Shown in pieces: positions 9,793 to 19,182 of a stretch of 64,000 nt of DNA. This stretch comes from an uncultured Acetobacterium sp. (GTDB lineage Bacteria > Bacillota > Clostridia > Eubacteriales > Eubacteriaceae): contig NZ_OY760905.1 of NCBI RefSeq assembly GCF_963664135.1, positions 1,178,001 to 1,242,000 on the forward strand, in the 5' to 3' direction. Numbering within the stretch: the stretch's first letter is position 1; every line of letters begins with the position of its first letter. Below the pieces are notes generated by a model. The model was not told the origin of the DNA. It did no database searches and saw only the letters and a list, made by a program, of their open reading frames with translations. The position numbers and the translations under genes are program-made.

Positions 9793-11093
9793 ACGACGGC
9801 CTTCTTCATGGCTTCAATACTTTCATCATAAAAACACTTTTCATCAACCTTTTGTTGTAAAAAGCGATTGATTCCGCCAATTTTTTTAATCGCCACATCT
9901 AAGGCTGGATTACTGCCGCTTTTATAGGCACCAATACTTACTAAATCATAATTGGTATCATAAATTGACATCATGTTACGCATTGAGGAAGCCGCTTCCA
10001 ATTGATCTTTTTCGGCAATATTGGACATTAGTCGGCTGACACTGTTCAATACATCAATGGCTGGATAATGATTCCTGGCCGCGATCTTTCGTGACAAGAC
10101 AATATGGCCATCAATAATCCCTCTGACCGTATCGGCAACCGGTTCATTCATGTCGTCACCTTCCACCAACACGGTATAAATTCCGGTGATGGATCCCGTT
10201 TCAAAATTCCCGCTTCGTTCCAGCAGTTTGGGCATCATCGCATAAATCGAAGGCGTGTAACCTCGAGCAACTGGTGGTTCTCCAGTGGCCAGGCCGATTT
10301 CTCGTTGAGCCATGGCAAACCGGGTTAGTGAGTCCATCATCAATAACACATCGTTCCCCTGATCCTTAAAATACTCGGCAATGGTGGTCGCTGTCAGGGC
10401 GCATTTCATTCGCTGCATCGGCGGCTGGTCTGAGGTTGCCACCACAATAACAGATCGCTCTAAACCTTCCTGGCCCAAATCATTTTCCAGAAACTGCCGC
10501 ACTTCCCGGCCTCTTTCACCAACCAGGGCAATGACATTAACCTGAGCTTTGACATTTCTAGCAATCATCCCCATCAGGGTGCTTTTTCCGACCCCGCTAC
10601 CGGCAAAAATTCCCATTCTCTGGCCTTTGCCAATCGTCAATAAACCATCTATTGCCTTTACCCCAAATTCAAGGATATCATCAATACATGGTCGAGAAAA
10701 GGGATTTGCCCCAGCGCTTTGAATATCATAGGGCATCGTATTTCCAATCGGTCCACCACCATCGATGGGTTCCCCCATGGCATTGACAACCCGGCCAATC
10801 ATATTTTCTGATACCCCAATTCTTAAGGACGAGCCGGTTGGTTCCACGATGTTGCCAAAACTAATTCCTTCTGGCTCTTCATAGGGCATTAGCAGAACCT
10901 TATTGCCACGAAATCCCACCACCTCAGCCAGAATATAGCGATCGGCATTCTGATCGAATATTTTGCACAAATCACCGATACTGCACTCCGGACCAACTGA
11001 TTCAATCATCATGCCGACGACTTTTTCAATTTTCCCAAAATAGTGATAGGTTTCCGCTCGTTGAATTGCTTTACAAACCTCAGTTTTATTCAT
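9789..11093 (-). CDS. fliI: FliI, flagellum-specific ATPase
   Basis: Hexameric ATPase energising the flagellar type III export apparatus at the cytoplasmic face. The 434-aa protein contains the Walker A loop GSGVGKST, Walker B with LLMMDSLTRFA, the catalytic Glu in GERGREV and the F1-beta-like signature PSIYAMMPKLLERSG. Its own RBS (GGAG, 7 bp spacer) follows fliH by 13 bp, and fliJ overlaps its end. Confidence 0.96.
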   Translation of the reverse strand: MNKTEVCKAIQRAETYHYFGKIEKVVGMMIESVGPECSIGDLCKIFDQNADRYILAEVVGFRGNKVLLMPYEEPEGISFGNIVEPTGSSLRIGVSENMIGRVVNAMGEPIDGGGPIGNTMPYDIQSAGANPFSRPCIDDILEFGVKAIDGLLTIGKGQRMGIFAGSGVGKSTLMGMIARNVKAQVNVIALVGERGREVRQFLENDLGQEGLERSVIVVATSDQPPMQRMKCALTATTIAEYFKDQGNDVLLMMDSLTRFAMAQREIGLATGEPPVARGYTPSIYAMMPKLLERSGNFETGSITGIYTVLVEGDDMNEPVADTVRGIIDGHIVLSRKIAARNHYPAIDVLNSVSRLMSNIAEKDQLEAASSMRNMMSIYDTNYDLVSIGAYKSGSNPALDVAIKKIGGINRFLQQKVDEKCFYDESIEAMKKAVV

Positions 11094-11106
11094 TTCGCTT
11101 CTCCAA

Positions 11107-11889
11107 TTAAGAACTCTGTTTGATGGCCTTTTCCAATTGCTTCATTTGTACCGGCAAACTCATATCAATGACCGAATCATTTGTTTCTACCATAATTTTA
11201 TCTTCATCTTTAAGAATAATGACCTTGGATTTTTTAGCTAGTTTTTTAAGTTTCTCGGTCATTTCTCTATTTATATGAAGATCAAGCGTTTTTTGATTTT
11301 CTGACAAATAGATTTTGAGATCTTCTTCATCGCCATGAATCACTTCATCGAAAAACTTCAGAAACAGCTCGTGGTCATCCTGGACATGATGCTTCATTAT
11401 TTTTTTAGCAACTTCAAAGGAAACATCCATAATATCCTGTTCTTGACGAGTCAAGGCTTCTTGACGCTCCGTTTTGATTAGATCCAGCACTTCACTTATT
11501 TCCTGAAGTTTTCGCTCAATTTCAAGTGCAGATTTAGCTAAACCCTCATCCAAACCTTCTTTGAGACCAGTTTGAAAACCTTCCTGTGAGCCTTCCTGAA
11601 ATCCTTCTTCATGACCAGCCGCATACCCTTGGGAAAAACCCTCTTGGTAACCTGTTTCCTGAGATTTTTCTTTAATCTCCTGGCTGGCCTTAATCGCTTC
11701 TTTCATGAGCTCATTGGCTGAGCGCATGGCTTCAACGCTATCCTCATGTATGATTTTATTCTCATCGATTTCTTCATGTTGACTCGATTCAGCCACATTT
11801 TCAGCGTAGGTTTCGGGCTTTTTTTCGATTGGACTGACCACCGGGGCACTTGTTTGAGTAACCCATTTCGCTTTAACAATACTAGACAA
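11107..11889 (-). CDS. fliH: FliH, export ATPase regulator
   Basis: Binds and regulates FliI and tethers it to the C-ring. At 260 aa it shows the FliH middle region: a glycine-periodic GxxxG-rich stretch (residues about 80-115, with repeated EGF/EGS/EGL) then a coiled coil and a V-ATPase E-subunit-like C-terminal domain with DVSFEVAKKIMKH. Translation apparently begins at TTG (11887-11889), preceded by AAAGGA. That start overlaps the fliG end by 8 bp. Confidence 0.88.
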   Translation of the reverse strand: MSSIVKAKWVTQTSAPVVSPIEKKPETYAENVAESSQHEEIDENKIIHEDSVEAMRSANELMKEAIKASQEIKEKSQETGYQEGFSQGYAAGHEEGFQEGSQEGFQTGLKEGLDEGLAKSALEIERKLQEISEVLDLIKTERQEALTRQEQDIMDVSFEVAKKIMKHHVQDDHELFLKFFDEVIHGDEEDLKIYLSENQKTLDLHINREMTEKLKKLAKKSKVIILKDEDKIMVETNDSVIDMSLPVQMKQLEKAIKQSS

Positions 11890-12898
11890 TGATCTCGTCC
11901 TTTCCGCCCTTAGATGTTACAATCTCGCCTTCTTCTTCCAGTCTTCTGATGACTGAAACAATTTTCTGCTGTGCTTCTTCCACATCACGCACTCTTACAT
12001 TATGCAGGTATTCCATTTCACTCTTGACCGTATCGCCCATACGTTGGGACATATTTTCGAAGATAACATCTGAAACGTTTTTATTTGCACCTTTAAGCGC
12101 GATGGCCATTTCTTTTGTGTCAATTTCAGAAAGAAAACGTTGAATTGACATTGGATCAAGAATAACAATGTCTTCGAAAACAAACATCCGTTTTCGAATT
12201 TCTTCAGATAGTTTGGCATCATTTTTACTGAGTTCATCGAAGATATACTTTTCAGTACCACGATCAATATTATTCATGATTTCAGCAATGTAGTTGATAC
12301 CACCAACTTCCAGTAAATCAAAGGATACCACCGACTCAAATTTACGTTCAAGGATGGTCTCCACCTGTCTGATAATCTCAGGTGAGGTCCGATCCATTCG
12401 GGCAATCCGTTCAACAACCTCCACCCGAATGCTCTTGGGAAGCTCCGAGATGATCGCTGATGCCTGATCTGCTCTGGCATATGACAACACCAAAGCAATG
12501 GTCTGAGGATGTTCATTCATAATCATGTTCATTAAGTTTTTGTAATCTGCCTTGCGGATAAACTCAAACGCCTTGGTTCGCAGGGTTTTTGTTACACGTT
12601 CAAGTAGAGCGCTCCCCTGTTGTACCCCAAAAGCTTTTTCAAGTACATTTCTGGCATAGTTTACCCCGCCCTCAATGTACACTTTTTGAGCAACACAAAG
12701 ACCATAAAATTCATCAATAACCTGATCCGCAACTTCTGGCGGAACACTTTCCTGCCGGGTAATCTCATAGGTTAAGATTTCTATTTCATCCTCGGCCAGG
12801 TGTTTATAGATACTGGAGGCGATATCTGCGCCAAGAGAGATTACTACCTGGGCTGCTTTTTGTCTTGGTGTTAAACTAACGTCCATATTTGTCGACAT
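11882..12898 (-). CDS. fliG: FliG, motor switch protein
   Basis: Rotor protein of the C-ring that contacts the stator and FliF. The 338-aa protein has N, middle and C domains: LTPRQKAAQVVISLG at the start, the EHPQTIALVLSYA middle signature, and the C-terminal torque helix with RKRMFVFEDIVILD and charged residues. Sits between fliF (16 bp away) and fliH (8-bp overlap). Two ATG codons, 4 codons apart, could start it; the upstream one lies within its likely RBS. Confidence 0.96.
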   Translation of the reverse strand: MSTNMDVSLTPRQKAAQVVISLGADIASSIYKHLAEDEIEILTYEITRQESVPPEVADQVIDEFYGLCVAQKVYIEGGVNYARNVLEKAFGVQQGSALLERVTKTLRTKAFEFIRKADYKNLMNMIMNEHPQTIALVLSYARADQASAIISELPKSIRVEVVERIARMDRTSPEIIRQVETILERKFESVVSFDLLEVGGINYIAEIMNNIDRGTEKYIFDELSKNDAKLSEEIRKRMFVFEDIVILDPMSIQRFLSEIDTKEMAIALKGANKNVSDVIFENMSQRMGDTVKSEMEYLHNVRVRDVEEAQQKIVSVIRRLEEEGEIVTSKGGKDEIIV

Positions 12899-12914
12899 CC
12901 TTATACATTAATTG

Positions 12915-14516
12915 TTACTCGCTCTCATTCTTAAGCCATGACTTAAACAATTGAGCTGCAATTTCTGGATTAGTAGTTGCAAATTCTTTGATCTTTTCTT
13001 TTTTATCATCTCTAAGTGGATGAATCGGATTGATTGGTTCTAATTTGTCTGCGGTCAGAGCCCCAAATAAATCATCTGTTTCGCCCTCAGCCCCTTCAGC
13101 AAAGGCAGCATCCAATTCGTCGCCCCGTTTTCCACGTTTGCCCTTCTTTTTCTTGCCAGTGTCTTCGCCTTTTTTCTTTTTGCCTCTGGTTAGAATAAAT
13201 AACAATGCCAGCAATAGAACTAGCACACCGGCCCCAATTCCGCCAAAGACGAGTAAACGTTCAGTCGTAAATACCGGCTGTACAACAGGTTCCTCTTGCG
13301 CCTGGGCAAATTCAAAGTTTCTCACCGTTACGCTTTGAGGAGTTACTCCGGCAGCATAAGCCACCAACTGAACCAAATTCTCGCGGGCTACCGGTGTCAT
13401 CGCTGGATCATTAACCGCAATCCCGATCGACACGGTTTCAATAGCTGGATCCAGTTTTTCGGTCTGGGTGACGTCCTGACTCACTGAATAAGTCGTGTTT
13501 TCATTGATTCCGGTGACAGTACCGCCATTCGTTAACGCATTTTGGGCATAGGTGGTGACGTCCGTATTGCCAGTTGTTCCGGCAACACCGGTAGCCGTAC
13601 CCGTTCCATTAGTAATAGCTAAACTCGATGATTCCTGATTAATGACCCCGGAATTGTCTCCATCTGCTGAAGGTGTATAAACGGTAGACTCCTGTTTAAT
13701 CGCATCTGTATTCAGGGTTGCGGTTACTGATATCTTGTATTGAGAAGGATCATAAGGTCCATCTAATACGTTATTGACTTTTTGCTTGAGGTCGTTTTCT
13801 ATCTGCTTGGTCAGTTTCATTTTTGACTCACCACCATTGCTGGCTGACAGATTATTAACTAAATCATTACCGTCTCCGTCACTCAGAGCAATATTATCCG
13901 CTGTAAGACCTGCGACTGACTTAGCCACCAGATTTTGAATCCCTTTGACCTGATCCTCACTTAAAGTACTACCAGTTTCCATATGAATAATAACGGAGGC
14001 TGTTGTGTTTTCATCTTCTTGCAAATAAAACACATTCTCGGTTGGTACCGAGATGGTGACAATTGCATCTTTAACACCATCCAGAGTCTTTATGCTTGCC
14101 CCGATCCGTTCTTGCAATTGCATGTTTTCATATTGCTTTCGTTCATAATCGGTGGATAGCATACTACTGTTGTCTTGAATGACATAATAACTTAAGCCGT
14201 TTTTGGGATAACCTGCCGTTGCCAGCTTCATCCGAATCTGGGCTTCATCTTCTTTCGGAACCATAATATTGCCACTGGAATCAAGTTTGACATCAGCTTC
14301 CATTTCTGTCAGGGCAGCCATAATTTCAGTCGTTTCTGCTTGGGTTAAATCTTCAAATAGCGGTACATACGTCTTGTTATTCAGGAGAAAGGTTAAACCG
14401 ATGCACGCCAACAGGACAGCAACCACGCCGCCGATCATCAGCATCTTGACTTTTTTGGATTTTCCTGTCCAAAAATTCTTTATTTTTTCTAAAAAACCTT
14501 TTATTTTTTCATTCAT
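12915..14516 (-). CDS. fliF: FliF, flagellar MS-ring protein
   Basis: Forms the membrane-embedded MS ring. The 533-aa protein has an N-terminal transmembrane helix (about 24-46), ring-building motifs including PLFEDLTQAETTEIMAAL and the YERKQYENMQLQERI segment, and a Ser/Thr/Gly-rich periplasmic insert. A second transmembrane helix follows (about 425-445), then a cytoplasmic Lys-rich tail ending in the FliG-binding segment with PEIAAQLFKSWL. It is 144 bp after fliE, the widest gap in this operon. Confidence 0.96.
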   Translation of the reverse strand: MNEKIKGFLEKIKNFWTGKSKKVKMLMIGGVVAVLLACIGLTFLLNNKTYVPLFEDLTQAETTEIMAALTEMEADVKLDSSGNIMVPKEDEAQIRMKLATAGYPKNGLSYYVIQDNSSMLSTDYERKQYENMQLQERIGASIKTLDGVKDAIVTISVPTENVFYLQEDENTTASVIIHMETGSTLSEDQVKGIQNLVAKSVAGLTADNIALSDGDGNDLVNNLSASNGGESKMKLTKQIENDLKQKVNNVLDGPYDPSQYKISVTATLNTDAIKQESTVYTPSADGDNSGVINQESSSLAITNGTGTATGVAGTTGNTDVTTYAQNALTNGGTVTGINENTTYSVSQDVTQTEKLDPAIETVSIGIAVNDPAMTPVARENLVQLVAYAAGVTPQSVTVRNFEFAQAQEEPVVQPVFTTERLLVFGGIGAGVLVLLLALLFILTRGKKKKGEDTGKKKKGKRGKRGDELDAAFAEGAEGETDDLFGALTADKLEPINPIHPLRDDKKEKIKEFATTNPEIAAQLFKSWLKNESE

Positions 14517-14660
14517 TGTCTTTTTTCATCCATCCAAAAAATTTGATGTCATTGCGGCCCTTTAAATCAGTGCAGACAAAGAAGAAATACCTACCATAGA
14601 AAGCAAATTCCAGATCTGTATTCACTCTTATTTTTAACCATTTTTGAGATGTTCTCAAAT

Positions 14661-14981
14661 TTATAAACCTGTGCTCATAACAGTTTGATACGATTCTAAT
14701 ACCTTATTCCGCAGCTGAACCATGGTTTCCAGTGCAACATCTGCCTTTGCAGAGTTGATCATCATCGTGTGCATATCATCCATGTTTCCAATTGACAAAT
14801 TATATGCATCAACCTTTGTAGCCGCCTGGGTTTCTTCGACATTGCTGATAACATCCTGAAGGACATTCTTAAAATCACCGGTAGCACCAGTATCAACTGT
14901 TGCTGCGTTATTTGTTGCATTGCTGGTTACGGAACCAATCGTGCTTCCGCCAATTATTGAACTCATAGGTACTATAAACAT
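14661..14981 (-). CDS. fliE: FliE, hook-basal body protein
   Basis: Small (106 aa) rod-base protein joining the MS ring to the proximal rod. The C-terminal half with DAYNLSIGNMDDMHTMMINSAKADVALETM and the closing KVLESYQTVMSTGL is the FliE signature; the N-terminal 40 residues are low-complexity Ser/Thr/Ala. Two adjacent ATG codons follow GGAG; the second (14981) has the better spacing. It sits 12 bp after flgC. Confidence 0.9.
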   Translation of the reverse strand: MFIVPMSSIIGGSTIGSVTSNATNNAATVDTGATGDFKNVLQDVISNVEETQAATKVDAYNLSIGNMDDMHTMMINSAKADVALETMVQLRNKVLESYQTVMSTGL

Positions 14982-14993
14982 CATTATCTCCTT

Positions 14994-15431
14994 TTATCGG
15001 CCAATTTCCAAGGCCTTCATAACAATCGATTTGGTTGCGTTAAATGCTGTTACATTTGCTTCATAAGCCCGACTTGCACCCATGGCATCAGTCATTTCCT
15101 GAGCGGTATTGACATTAGGATACATTACATAACCTTGGGCATTAGCATCTGGATGGGTTGGGTCATAAACCGGAACTAGGGCAGATCCATCCTCAATCAC
15201 AGCTTCTACCTGAACGCCCTCATTTTGAACCTCTCCCGATGCAGTTTTCAGCGCATCTTGAAAAGTTCCGGTATTGACACTACTCAATACTGTCATTTTG
15301 CGACGATAGGGCTGCCCGTTTTCTGTTCGAGTAACCTGGGCATTTGCAATATTTTGAGAAATAATATCCAATCGATACTTTTGAGCTGTCATGCCCGAAC
15401 CTGAAATATTAAAAGAACTTAAAAAACTCAT
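14994..15431 (-). CDS. flgC: FlgC, proximal rod protein
   Basis: Rod component exported by the type III system. The 145-aa protein has the rod/hook N-terminal motif ISGSGMTAQKYRLDIISQNIANAQ, the FlgC-typical YVMYPNVNTAQEMTDAM segment and the C-terminal helix ending MKALEIGR. A strong GGAGGG site precedes the start, 2 bp after the flgB stop. Confidence 0.95.
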   Translation of the reverse strand: MSFLSSFNISGSGMTAQKYRLDIISQNIANAQVTRTENGQPYRRKMTVLSSVNTGTFQDALKTASGEVQNEGVQVEAVIEDGSALVPVYDPTHPDANAQGYVMYPNVNTAQEMTDAMGASRAYEANVTAFNATKSIVMKALEIGR

Positions 15432-15433
15432 TT

Positions 15434-15841
15434 TTATTTCCCTCCATTAATCGCTAATTTTAATCTGTTATAATCATCACTGAAACCACGAACTAAATAG
15501 TAATATTCCATCGTGGTTTTTGACATATCGATGTTTTCAGATTCTAAATCTACATTATTCTCATCTAAACGACTTGAAGTGTCGCCAGAGTAAACGCTGA
15601 TGTTAGAATTTTGGATGGATTGAATGCTTTCCATTTCGTCAATAAAACCAGTAGATGTTGAAGCTGAACTGGTCTCAAGTTTATTCATTTCTGATTTTAA
15701 AGCATCTTCAAAATTGACTTTAACAGCTTTATACCCCGGGGTTTCAGAATTAGCTATATTATTGGTAATCGCTCGTTGTCTTTGCCAAGTGCCATCTAAT
15801 GCTTTTTGGTATAAAGCGGATGATATTGAATCGCCGATCAT
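15434..15841 (-). CDS. flgB: FlgB, proximal rod protein
   Basis: Rod component and first gene of the flgB-fliJ operon. The 135-aa product has the QRAITNNIANSETPGYKA rod signature and a C-terminal helix (MEYYYLVRGFSDDYNRLKLAI). I start at ATG 15841, 9 bp after AAGGAG. The frame extends 24 codons upstream but that segment lacks flagellar similarity and has no RBS. Confidence 0.94.
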   Translation of the reverse strand: MIGDSISSALYQKALDGTWQRQRAITNNIANSETPGYKAVKVNFEDALKSEMNKLETSSASTSTGFIDEMESIQSIQNSNISVYSGDTSSRLDENNVDLESENIDMSKTTMEYYYLVRGFSDDYNRLKLAINGGK

Positions 15842-16268
15842 TTTCTCATTCTCCTTACTTATATTTTTATTGCTATTTATACAGTACATACCATATTTAC
15901 AGGTTATGACCATAAAGTTATTTACTTTTTAGTCTATATTTTATAGTCTTCATGTTCTTCTCTAGCTCAATTACTTAATTTTCATCTAGCAAATGTTAGA
16001 TGTACCTGTCAATTGTCTAGTAGTCACTTTATACTAATCAAATCGGTCAGAACGAGACAGTGTTATGATAACATAAATTCAACAAAACGACAAATAAATT
16101 TATTGTAAATTTTAGTCATAACTAAGTAAGCACTTCACTCTTTTGCTTAAATCGTATAATTACTAACTAAAATTTAGCAATTTTATGAACTCATATTTAT
16201 AAATCATTTTTTAGATTATTATCACAACCATTATTATAATATTATCAATTTATTATATTGCAAATCAC
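15842..16268. other. Non-coding promoter region of the flgB operon
   Basis: About 430 bp of AT-rich DNA with no credible gene. Apart from the candidate promoter at 15983-16012 it holds a small palindromic stretch TTATG-ATAA-CATAA near 16065-16078. No sigma-28 match was noticed here, fitting an early-class operon. Confidence 0.5.
15983..16012 (-). promoter_or_regulatory. Candidate sigma-A promoter with overlapping dyad, flgB operon
   Basis: Minus strand TTGACA (16007-16012), 18-bp spacer, TAGATG (15983-15988). The -10 is weak. A dyad CATCTA/TAGATG (15983-15988/15997-16002) overlaps the spacer and -10 and could be a regulator site. The start of flgB is about 140 bp downstream. Confidence 0.4.
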
Positions 16269-16296
16269 AAAAAAAAGCAACTGACTATCAGTTGCT
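16269..16296 (-). terminator. Terminator of the fliD-fliS-fliT unit
   Basis: Perfect 9-bp stem AGCAACTGA/TCAGTTGCT (16276-16284/16288-16296), 3-nt loop, followed on the minus strand by eight T. It lies about 85 bp past the stop of the fliT-like gene. Confidence 0.92.
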
Positions 16297-16381
16297 AATT
16301 GCTATTACTTAATATCATATGAATTAAACAAATTATTCAAAGTTTAACTATCGGAGATTGATAAATATTATATTTCTACTT

Positions 16382-16777
16382 TTATTTCTTTGCATCTAAA
16401 AATGTTCCATAATTCGGAGTTAAATTAATTTGATAGTCAGCTATCTTTTGATTCTGCTGGTTGGCTTTTAAATGTTTTAAAGTCTTTTTCTTTTCATCTT
16501 GAATTAATTGTATGCAGTTTTGGTCCATGTCTAGTATCAATTTAATTAAATTATCTATTTCTCTATTTTGTTCTTGAGTACAGCATATTTCTGGGTTATT
16601 TAGCTTCATGTGAATTTCCAAATCCTGAAGCTTTCCAATCAAAAGATCTCGTTCTTCCAGTATCCCCGACAGTGATTCCCAATCTTCGACGCTGCTGAGA
16701 ATCTCCTCACCTTTTGTCACATATTCTTTTAAAATAAGAATTTTCTCCTGGCAAAATTCATGAGAATAATCATCCAT
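16382..16777 (-). CDS. FliT/FlgN-like flagellar chaperone (putative)
   Basis: A 131-aa, all-helical, charged protein one base after fliS. Position (third in fliD-fliS-X), size and helical content fit FliT, the chaperone for the filament cap FliD. The protein ends YGTFLDAKK, a tail seen in Firmicutes FliT/FlgN-like proteins. Two Cys (in PEICCTQ) are unusual. Sequence conservation in this family is poor, so the call rests mainly on context. Confidence 0.6.
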   Translation of the reverse strand: MDDYSHEFCQEKILILKEYVTKGEEILSSVEDWESLSGILEERDLLIGKLQDLEIHMKLNNPEICCTQEQNREIDNLIKLILDMDQNCIQLIQDEKKKTLKHLKANQQNQKIADYQINLTPNYGTFLDAKK

Positions 16778-16778
16778 T

Positions 16779-17171
16779 TTACAGACCTCGAGATTTTATT
16801 GAATTATTCATTTTTTCAGCTTCTTTAAAGGAATCCTTTAGATCGTTTATTAAAGACCAGAGATCTTTCATCAATTGAATATCCCGATTAACATTAGCTT
16901 CCCCCAATTTTTCATAAATAAAACTGTACATTTCATTCAGTTCTATTGAAATAGAGTATTGCATATCTAAAGAAAGAATTAATGATGAAATAATTTTTTG
17001 ACCTTTTGCAATACAATTAAAAGCTTTGACGAATTCTTCGCGTTCTGTTAATAAGATTGCCATTTTTATCTGTTTGGTTGCCTCCTCAAAAAGCTTTACG
17101 ACTACTTCTCCCTTTGATAAACTTTCTATGGCGTATCGCTTTGATTCTTGATAAGCATTAGCATATTGCAT
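16779..17171 (-). CDS. fliS: FliS, flagellin export chaperone
   Basis: Binds the flagellin C-terminus and prevents premature polymerisation. The 130-aa helical protein begins with the family pattern (MQYANAYQESKRYAIESLSK) followed by KLFEEATKQIKMAILL and a four-helix-bundle length. It is 22 bp after fliD, with an AGGAGG site, as in most Firmicutes. Confidence 0.9.
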   Translation of the reverse strand: MQYANAYQESKRYAIESLSKGEVVVKLFEEATKQIKMAILLTEREEFVKAFNCIAKGQKIISSLILSLDMQYSISIELNEMYSFIYEKLGEANVNRDIQLMKDLWSLINDLKDSFKEAEKMNNSIKSRGL

Positions 17172-17193
17172 TACAACTCCTCCTTTCTAAAAA

Positions 17194-19086
17194 CTATGCA
17201 CCTGATGAAAACTGCGATAACATTGAACTTTGTGAATTTAATTGTTGCATTGCTGTTTCCAAAGCTGAAAACTTATTCCAGTAGTAAGTTTCTTCCGCTT
17301 TTAATTTTGTTTTTAAACTTGTTATGCTTTTATTAGTTTTTGTAACACTTTCGGTAATACTGTTTTCTGTATTAGAGACTGTTGATTCGTAACCAGCTAT
17401 TTCTATTAATGAACCTCGAGTACCTTTAACTCCAGAAGTTTTAGTGGCTGCAGTTATAATTTCATTCATTTGCTGCGCAATTCCCGTTTTTTCCGTTGTG
17501 AAAAGTTCCTGAATTGCCGATCCTTTTGTTTCAATAGCCTTTGATAGTTTCGCCTCATCAATTTTCAGTTTGCCATTTTCAGAATACCCTGCTGAAGTTA
17601 TCCCCATATCATAAAGGCTGATTCCGCCACTCACAGCTGAACAGTGAATCATAGACTGCATTTTCGAAGTAATTCCTTTTAAAATATTATCCCCTCGAAG
17701 TAGACCAGTTTTTGCTTTAGCTTCCCAGGTTTCAATTTCTTTTTCACTCATATCTGCTTTTTGCTCTTCCGTGAGTGGAGGATAATCCGAATCGAAATCT
17801 TCTTTAACCAGTTTATTCATCATTTCGACCATTTTATTATAATCGGTAACAAAAGTTTTTATTGTATCTTTTAAGCTGGTTGAATCTGCTTTCGACGAAA
17901 TCGTTATAGCATCATTACTCGTTTCCAATAATTCAATTTTTACACCGTCAACTTCTATGGAGTTTGACGTACGCACAATTGATTGATTGTTTACTGTTAA
18001 TTCCGCGTTCTTTCCAGCCGTAGTGATCATATCTGTGTTTTCAATTCCATTCAAACCTAAAGATTTCATTAAATCACCGGATGTATCATCTATAATGATG
18101 TTTTCGCCCATTCCGCTAGTTTTAGAAGTCAACGTAAATTTATCCGTAATGGATGAATAATTCATTGTTACTCCAGCTGCACTGGAATTAATTCGACTCA
18201 TAACACTAACAAGCGAATCTGTTTTTTTGAAAGTAAAGTCCACAGAGTTGATGGTTACCTTATATTCTTCACTTCCGTCAAGAGCATCAGCTAATGGTAG
18301 ACTTTCTAGGGTTGAGGTCGTTGTTATTTTGTCCGTTTGACCTTCCGTAAATTTTAATTGGGTCAACGTTGTTGTATCACCATTTAAGGAACTTACTGTT
18401 AGTTGTGAACCAGATGCGGATAATCCTAATACACCACCTGCCATGGAAGCATCAATGATTGAGTCGCCATTAGACTTCTTCCCAAATGCGCTATCAATTT
18501 TTGTTTGAAGCGCAGCCTCAAAGCCATTAGTACCAACATCTGTTTTAAATGTATTATCCAAAGTTATAGTACGAACTTGACCATCCATTTTCAATAGAAA
18601 AGATTTGCTTTCTGTTGCAGAAATCCCCGCTAAAAGGCCAGCTGTATCTGCAATAGCAGAGCCATTTAATGGCGTCGAAGCGCCATTTTTTCCGGTCACT
18701 GTCTGATTGGTTGCTAATTGAGTAATTTTATCTAAGGTTATATTACCTGCAGTTGCTGCACTTGTGCTTGACACCGATATTTTTGTAGAAGAAGTTGACG
18801 CATTAACTGTGTTATAAAGTGAAGCGCTTCTAAAATTCGTTGTCGACAAAACATCCAAGTATTTACTTTGAAATTCTTTTAGTGTCTTGGAAACATTACG
18901 GTAAGCCGCCTGCTTCCATTCCATCGTTTGTACTTTCTGCTGACTTTTCGTAATTTTTGCACGACTGGCACTTGTCAGGCTTTCGACCAAAGAATCCGTA
19001 TCCAAACCAGAAACCAGACCAGCCATTCCGGTTTTGGCTGACAACGATGATAATGCACTTGTTGATGAATTTACTGAAGTTGCCAT
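17194..19086 (-). CDS. fliD: FliD, filament cap (hook-associated protein 2)
   Basis: Pentameric cap that guides flagellin assembly at the filament tip. The 630-aa protein has the FliD N-terminus (GLVSGLDTDSLVESLTSASR) and a Ser/Thr-rich central part. The FliD C-terminal segment has LRGDNILKGITSKMQSMI, GISLYDMGI, and a closing coiled coil (YWNKFSALETAMQQLNSQSS). It is on the long side for FliD, the extra length lying in surface domains. First gene of fliD-fliS-fliT, with a sigma-28 promoter directly upstream. Confidence 0.94.
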   Translation of the reverse strand: MATSVNSSTSALSSLSAKTGMAGLVSGLDTDSLVESLTSASRAKITKSQQKVQTMEWKQAAYRNVSKTLKEFQSKYLDVLSTTNFRSASLYNTVNASTSSTKISVSSTSAATAGNITLDKITQLATNQTVTGKNGASTPLNGSAIADTAGLLAGISATESKSFLLKMDGQVRTITLDNTFKTDVGTNGFEAALQTKIDSAFGKKSNGDSIIDASMAGGVLGLSASGSQLTVSSLNGDTTTLTQLKFTEGQTDKITTTSTLESLPLADALDGSEEYKVTINSVDFTFKKTDSLVSVMSRINSSAAGVTMNYSSITDKFTLTSKTSGMGENIIIDDTSGDLMKSLGLNGIENTDMITTAGKNAELTVNNQSIVRTSNSIEVDGVKIELLETSNDAITISSKADSTSLKDTIKTFVTDYNKMVEMMNKLVKEDFDSDYPPLTEEQKADMSEKEIETWEAKAKTGLLRGDNILKGITSKMQSMIHCSAVSGGISLYDMGITSAGYSENGKLKIDEAKLSKAIETKGSAIQELFTTEKTGIAQQMNEIITAATKTSGVKGTRGSLIEIAGYESTVSNTENSITESVTKTNKSITSLKTKLKAEETYYWNKFSALETAMQQLNSQSSMLSQFSSGA

Positions 19087-19154
19087 TTTCTATCCCTCCA
19101 AACTTAAATATTAAATAATATATTTTAACAAACAATTATTGTTCACTATTTTAT

Positions 19155-19182
19155 ATATCGTCTCAAAATCAGAATACTTTAG
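19155..19182 (-). promoter_or_regulatory. Sigma-28 promoter of fliD
   Basis: Minus strand CTAAA (19178-19182), 16-bp spacer, ACGATAT (19155-19161), matching the sigma-28/sigma-D consensus. The -35 overlaps the cheR stop codon, so fliD can be transcribed as a late gene independent of cheA-cheR. Confidence 0.85.
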
